Translations under genes and position numbers: made by a program
NCBI GenBank assembly: GCA_027923505.1
Contig: BROI01000003.1
Location: 372,001 to 436,000, forward strand
Source of the DNA: Mayamaea pseudoterrestris
Lineage: Eukaryota; Bacillariophyta; Bacillariophyceae; Sellaphorales; Sellaphoraceae
Direction of reading: 5' to 3'
DNA length: 64,000 nt
Shown here: one piece after another, positions 59,251 through 64,000 of the stretch
Layout: every line of letters starts with the position of its first letter
Position numbering within the stretch: position 1 is the stretch's first letter
Notes under the pieces: model-generated
Database searches by the model: none
The model's input: the letters and a program-made list of their open reading frames with translations, nothing else
What the model was told of the DNA's origin: nothing

Positions 59251-62200
59251 CGCCTGGGGACACAAAATTCTGGCAGTCCCTGTCACAGAACTTGGAGACT
59301 ACATGGTTTAGTGATTAATGCATTACACTTTTGACATCATGAAGTAATGCCTGGGAGCTGCCAGCTATCAATTGACACCTCTCTGGCTGTTGGAGTGGGT
59401 TATGGTGGCCAGCTACTGAGGACAGGCCTTGGGACACGAAATGATAGCAGTCCCTGTCATGGAACTTGAAGACTGCATGGGCTAGTGATGAATGCATTGC
59501 ACTTTTGACATCATGAAACAATGCCTGTCAACTGCCCGCTATCAATCGACACCTCTCTGGCTGTTGGAGTGGGTTATGGCAGCCAGATACTGTGGACAAG
59601 CCTGGGGACATGAAATGCAGGCAGTCCCTGTCATGAGACTTGGAGACAAAATGGGCTAGTGATGAATGCATTGCACTTTTGCATCATGAAACAATGCTTG
59701 TCAACTGCCAGCTATCAATTGACACCTCTCTGGCTGTTAAACTGGGTTGGCAGCGAGCAACTGTGGACAAGCCTGGGGACATGAAATTCTGGCAGTCCCT
59801 GTCACAGAACTTGGAGACTACATGGGCTAGTGATGAATGCATTGCACTTTTGACATCATGAAACAATGCCTGTCAACTGCCAGCTATCAATTGACGCCTC
59901 TCTGGCTGTTGGAGTGGGTTATGGGAGTCAGCAACTAAGGACAAGCCTTGGGACACGAAATGATGGCAGTCCCTGCCATGGAACTTGGAGACTACATGGG
60001 CTATTGATGAATGCATTGCACTTTTGACATCATGAAACAATGCCTGTCAACTTCCAGCTATCAATTGACACCTCTCGGGCTGTTGGAGGTGGTTATGGCA
60101 GCTAGGTACTGTGGACAAGCCTGGGGACAAGAAATGCTGGCAGTCCCTGTCATGGAACTTGGAGACTACATGGGCTAGTGATGAATGCATTGCTCTTTTG
60201 ACATCATGAAACAATGCCTGTCAGCTGCCAGCTATCAATTGATACCACTCTGGCTGTTGGAGAGGGTTATGGCAGCCACCTACTGAGGACAAGCCTGGGG
60301 ACATGAAATGCTGGCAGTCCCTGTCACAGAACTTGGAGACTGCATGGGCTAGTGATGAATGCATTGCACTTTGACGTGATGAAACAATGCCTGTCAACTG
60401 CCAGCTATCAATTGACACCACTCTGGCTGTTGGAGTGGGTCATGGCAGCAAGCTACTGAGGACAAGCCTGGGGACATGAAATGCTGGCAGTCCCTGTCAC
60501 AGAACTTGGAGACTACATGGGCTATTGATGAATGCATTGCACTTTTGACATCATGAAACAATGCCTGTCAACTGCCAGCTATCAATTGACACATCTCTGG
60601 CTGTTGGAGTGGGTTATGGCAGCTAGCTATTGTGGACGAGCATGGGGAAATGAAATTCCGCCAGTCCCTGTCACAGAACTTGGAGACTGCATGGGCTAGT
60701 GATGAATGCATTGCACTTTGACATCATGAAACAATGCCTGTCAGCTGCCAGCTATTAATTGATACCACTCTGGCTGTTGGAGAGGGTTATGGCAGCCACC
60801 TACTGAGGACAAGCCTGGGGACATGAAATGCTGGCAGTCCCTGTCACAGAACTTGGAGACTGCATGGGCTTTTGATGAATGCATTGCACTTTGACATCAT
60901 GAAACAATGCCTGTCAGCTGCCAGCTATCAATTGATACCACTCTGGCTGTTGGAGAGGGTTATGGCAGCCACCTACTGAGGACAAGCCTGGGGACATGAA
61001 ATGCTGGCAGTCCCTGTCATGGAACTTGGAGACTACATGGGCTAGTGATGAATGCATTGCACTTTGACATGATGAAACAATGCCTGTCAACTGCCAGCTA
61101 TCAATTGACACCACTCTGGCTGTTGGAGTGGGTCATGGCAGCCAACTACTGAGGACAAGCCTGGGGACATGAAATTCTGGCAGTCCCTGTCACAGAACTT
61201 GGAGACTACATGGATGAATGATGAATGCATTGCACTTTTGACATCATGAAACAATGCTTGTCAACTGTCAGCAATCAATTGACACCTCTCTGGCTGTTGG
61301 AGTGGGTTATGGCAGCCAGCTACTGAGGACAAGCCTGGGGACATGAAATTCCGCCAGTCCCTGTCACAGAACTTGGAGACTGCATGGGCTATTGATGAAT
61401 GCATTGCACTTTTGACATCATGAAACAATGCCTGTCAGCTGCCAGCTATCAATTGATACCACTCTGGCTGTTGGAGAGGGTTATGGCAGCCAACTACTGA
61501 GGACAAGCCTGGGGACATGAAATGCTGGCAGTCCCTGTCACAGAACTTGGAGACTGCATGGGTGATTGATGAATGCATTGCATTTTTGACATCATGAAAC
61601 AATGCCTGTCAACTTCCAGCTATCAATTGATACCACTCTGGCTGTTGGAGTGGGTTATGGCAGCCAGCTACTGAGAACAAGCCTTGGGACATGAGATGCT
61701 GGCAGTCCCTGTCATGGAACTTGGAGACTACATGGGCTAGTGATGAATGCATTGCACTTTTGACATCATGAAACAATGCCTGTCAACTGCCAGCTATCAA
61801 TTGACACCTCTCTGGCTGTTGGACTGGGTTATGGCGGCCAGCTACTGTGGACAAGCCTAGGGACATGAAATGCTGGCAGTCCCTGTCATGGAACTTGGAG
61901 ACTGCATGGGCTAGTGATGAATGCATTGCACTTTTGACATCATGAAACAATGCCTGTCAACTGCCAGCTATCAATTGACACCTCTCTGGCTGTTGGACTG
62001 GGTTATGGCGGCCAGCAACTGAGGACAAGCCTGGGGACATGAAATGCTGGCAGTCCCTGTGACAGAACTTTGAGACTGCATGGGTTATTGATGAATGCAT
62101 TGCACTTTTGACATTATGAAACAATGCCTGTCAACTGCCAGCTATCTATTGATACCACTCTGGCTGTTGGAGTGGGTTATGGCAGCCAGCTACTGAGGAC

Positions 62201-64000
62201 CAGCCTGGGGACATGAAATGATGGCAGTCCCTGTCCTGGAACTTGAAGACTGCATGGGCTAGTGATGAATGCATTGCACTTTTGACATCATGAAACAATG
62301 CCTGTCAACTGCCAGCTATCAATTGACACCTCTCTGGCTGTTGGACTGGGTTATGGCGGCCAGCTACTGTGGACAAGCCTGGGGACATGAAATTCTGGCA
62401 GTCCCTGTCATGGAACTTGGAGACTACATGGGCTAGTGATGAATGCATTGCACTTTTGACATCATGAAACAATGCCTGTCAACTGCCAGCTATCAATTGA
62501 TACCACTCTGGCTGTTGGAGTGGGTTATGGCGGCCAGCAACTGAGGACAAGCCTGGGGACATGAAATGCTGGCAGTCCCTGTCACAGAATTTCGAGACTG
62601 CATGGGTTATTGATGAATGCATTGCACTTTTTACATTATGAAAAAATGCTTGTCAACTGCCAGCTATCTATTGATACCACTCTGGCTGTTGGAGTGGGTT
62701 ATGGCAGCCAGCTACTGAGGACCAGCCTGGGGACATGAAATGATGGCAGTCCCTGTCATGGAACTTGAAGACTGCATGGGCTAGTGATGAATGCATTGCA
62801 TTTTTGACATCATGAAACAATGCCTGTCATCTGCCAGCTATCAATTGATACCACTCTGGCTGTTGGAGTGGGTTATGGTGGCCAGCTACTGAGGACAAGC
62901 CTGGGGACATGAAATGCTGGCAGTCCCTGTCATGGAACATGAAGACTACATGGGCTAGTGATGAATGCTTTGCACTTTTGACATCATGAAACAATGCCTG
63001 ACAACTGCCAGCTATCAATTGATACCACTCTGGCTGTTGGAGTGGGTTATGGTGGCCAGCTACTGAGGACAAGCCTGGGGACATGAAATGCTGGCAGTCC
63101 CTGTCATGGAACTTGAAGACTCCATGGGCTAGTGATGAATGCATTGCAGTTTTGACATCATGAAACAATGCTTGTCAGCTGCCAGCTATCAGTTGACACC
63201 TCTCTGGCTGTTGGAGTGGGTTATGACAGCGAGCTACTGTGGGCAAGGCTGGGGACATGAAATTCCGGCAGTCCCTGTCACAGAACTTGGAGACTACATG
63301 GGCTATTGATGAATGCATTGCACTTTTGACATCATGAAACAATGCCTGTCAACTGCCAGCTATCAATTGATACCACTCTGGCTGTTGGAGTGGGTTATGG
63401 CAGCTAGCTATTGTGGACGAGCATGGGGAAATGAAATTCCGCCAGTCCCTGTCACAGAACTTGGAGACTGCATGGGCTAGTGATGAATGCATTGCACATT
63501 TGACATCATGAAACAATGCCTGTCAGCTGCCAGCTATCAATTGATACCACTCTGGCTGTTGGAGAGGGTTATGGCAGCGAGCTACTGTGGACAAGCCTGG
63601 GGACATGAAATTCTAGCAGTCCCTGTCACAGAACTTGGAGACCACATGGGCTAGTGATGAATGCATTGCACTTTTGACATCACGAATCAAAGCCCGTCAA
63701 CTGCCAGCTATCAATTGACACCTCTCTGGCTGTTGGAGTGGGTTATGGTGGCCAGCTACTGAGGACAAGCCTGGGGACATGAAATTCAGGCAGTCCTACT
63801 AGCAGAACTTGGAGACTACATGGGCTATTGATGAATGCATTGCACTTGTTACACCATTAAACAATCTTTGTCATCTGTCAGCAATCAATTTATACCTCTC
63901 TGGCCATTGGAGTGGGTCATGGCAGCCACCAACTGTGGACAAGCCTGGGGACACAAAACTCTGGCAGTCCCTGTTGCAGAACTTGGGGACTACATGGGCT
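59251..64000 (+). repeat. Satellite block 2: ~174-bp tandem repeat, forward orientation, runs off the window
   Basis: About 27 head-to-tail units. Measured spacing of the GGCAGTCCCTGTC motif (59272, 59446, 59620, 59791, 59965, 60139, 60313, 60486, 60660, 60833, 61006, 61179, 61353, 61527) is 173-174 bp with one of 171. Landmarks per unit: GGCAGTCCCTGTCACAGAAC, TGGAGACTGCATGGGCTAG, TGAATGCATTGCAC (with palindrome AATGCATT), GACATCATGAAACAATGCC, GCCAGCTATCAATTGA, CTCTGGCTGTTGGAGTGGG, GAGGACAAGCCTGGGGACAT. By eye, units differ at only a few percent to ~10% of sites. No transposase, stable long ORF or RNA gene within. The unit length is near that of a nucleosome. Confidence 0.97.

Noticed and set aside
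62827-63168. 113-codon minus-strand frame in the satellite (and others of 60-70 codons)
   Set aside because: 174 is divisible by 3, so a frame open in one unit stays open in the next. The translated repeats are a consequence of the period, not evidence for a protein.
57795-64000. CRISPR-like regular repeats
   Set aside because: The whole 174-bp unit is repeated with no unique spacers, and the context is eukaryotic.

Overview
This window is nuclear DNA of a photosynthetic stramenopile, most likely a diatom. Several predicted plastid proteins begin with a hydrophobic signal peptide ending in an ASAFAP-like Ala/Gly-Phe junction (VSAFAP, IHAFTT, ATAFTS, TSGFVP), the bipartite sorting signal of algae with secondary red plastids. 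Introns are few and short (about 75-135 bp), with GT-AG ends and a CTAAC/CTAAT branch motif near the 3' end. Genes are dense on both strands, and many proteins carry Gln-, Ser- or acidic low-complexity runs. The species cannot be named from this sequence alone.

From 1 to about 57.46 kb lies a gene-rich arm with about 35 genes, roughly one per 1.6 kb. In order they are: an Aurora-type kinase (5' cut), a plastid CobW GTPase with a His/Cys metal-binding linker, a CaMKK-like kinase, VPS26, a tail-anchored RNase D-like exonuclease, an ABC1/UbiB kinase, a SET-RRM fusion, SF3B2, an R2R3-MYB protein with zinc-finger and Tudor-like parts, a Golgi glycosyltransferase, a GNAT acetyltransferase, YIF1, NMD3, a sulfotransferase, U2A', an MFS transporter, a two-exon unknown gene, a GARP/MYB factor, a CCB2/CCB4-like cytochrome b6 assembly factor, an amino acid permease, a 104-aa plastid single-helix protein, an unknown two-exon gene, HUS1, a 2OG-Fe(II) oxygenase, seipin, a MATE transporter, PI4K-beta, an IQM-like protein, a family-16 methyltransferase, a Nudix hydrolase, a small membrane protein and a plastid START-like protein.

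From about 57.8 kb to the right edge the sequence is a tandem satellite. The unit is 173-174 bp and about 35 copies are visible. The array switches orientation once, across a 100-bp non-repeat spacer at about 59.15-59.25 kb. It shows subfamilies, one truncated unit, and a local three-unit (522-bp) higher-order period. The array runs off the window end.

The genes are not an operon or a single pathway; this is ordinary eukaryotic mixed content. Themes that recur are plastid biogenesis (CobW, CCB-like, ABC1 kinase, START-like protein, single-helix protein, GNAT), RNA processing and ribosome export (SF3B2, U2A', NMD3, RNase D, SET-RRM), endomembrane and lipid traffic (VPS26, YIF1, PI4K, seipin) and cell-cycle or DNA damage control (Aurora, HUS1). 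No retroelement, virus-like element, CRISPR array, tRNA or rRNA was recognised. The most unusual object is the nucleosome-length satellite with its orientation switch.
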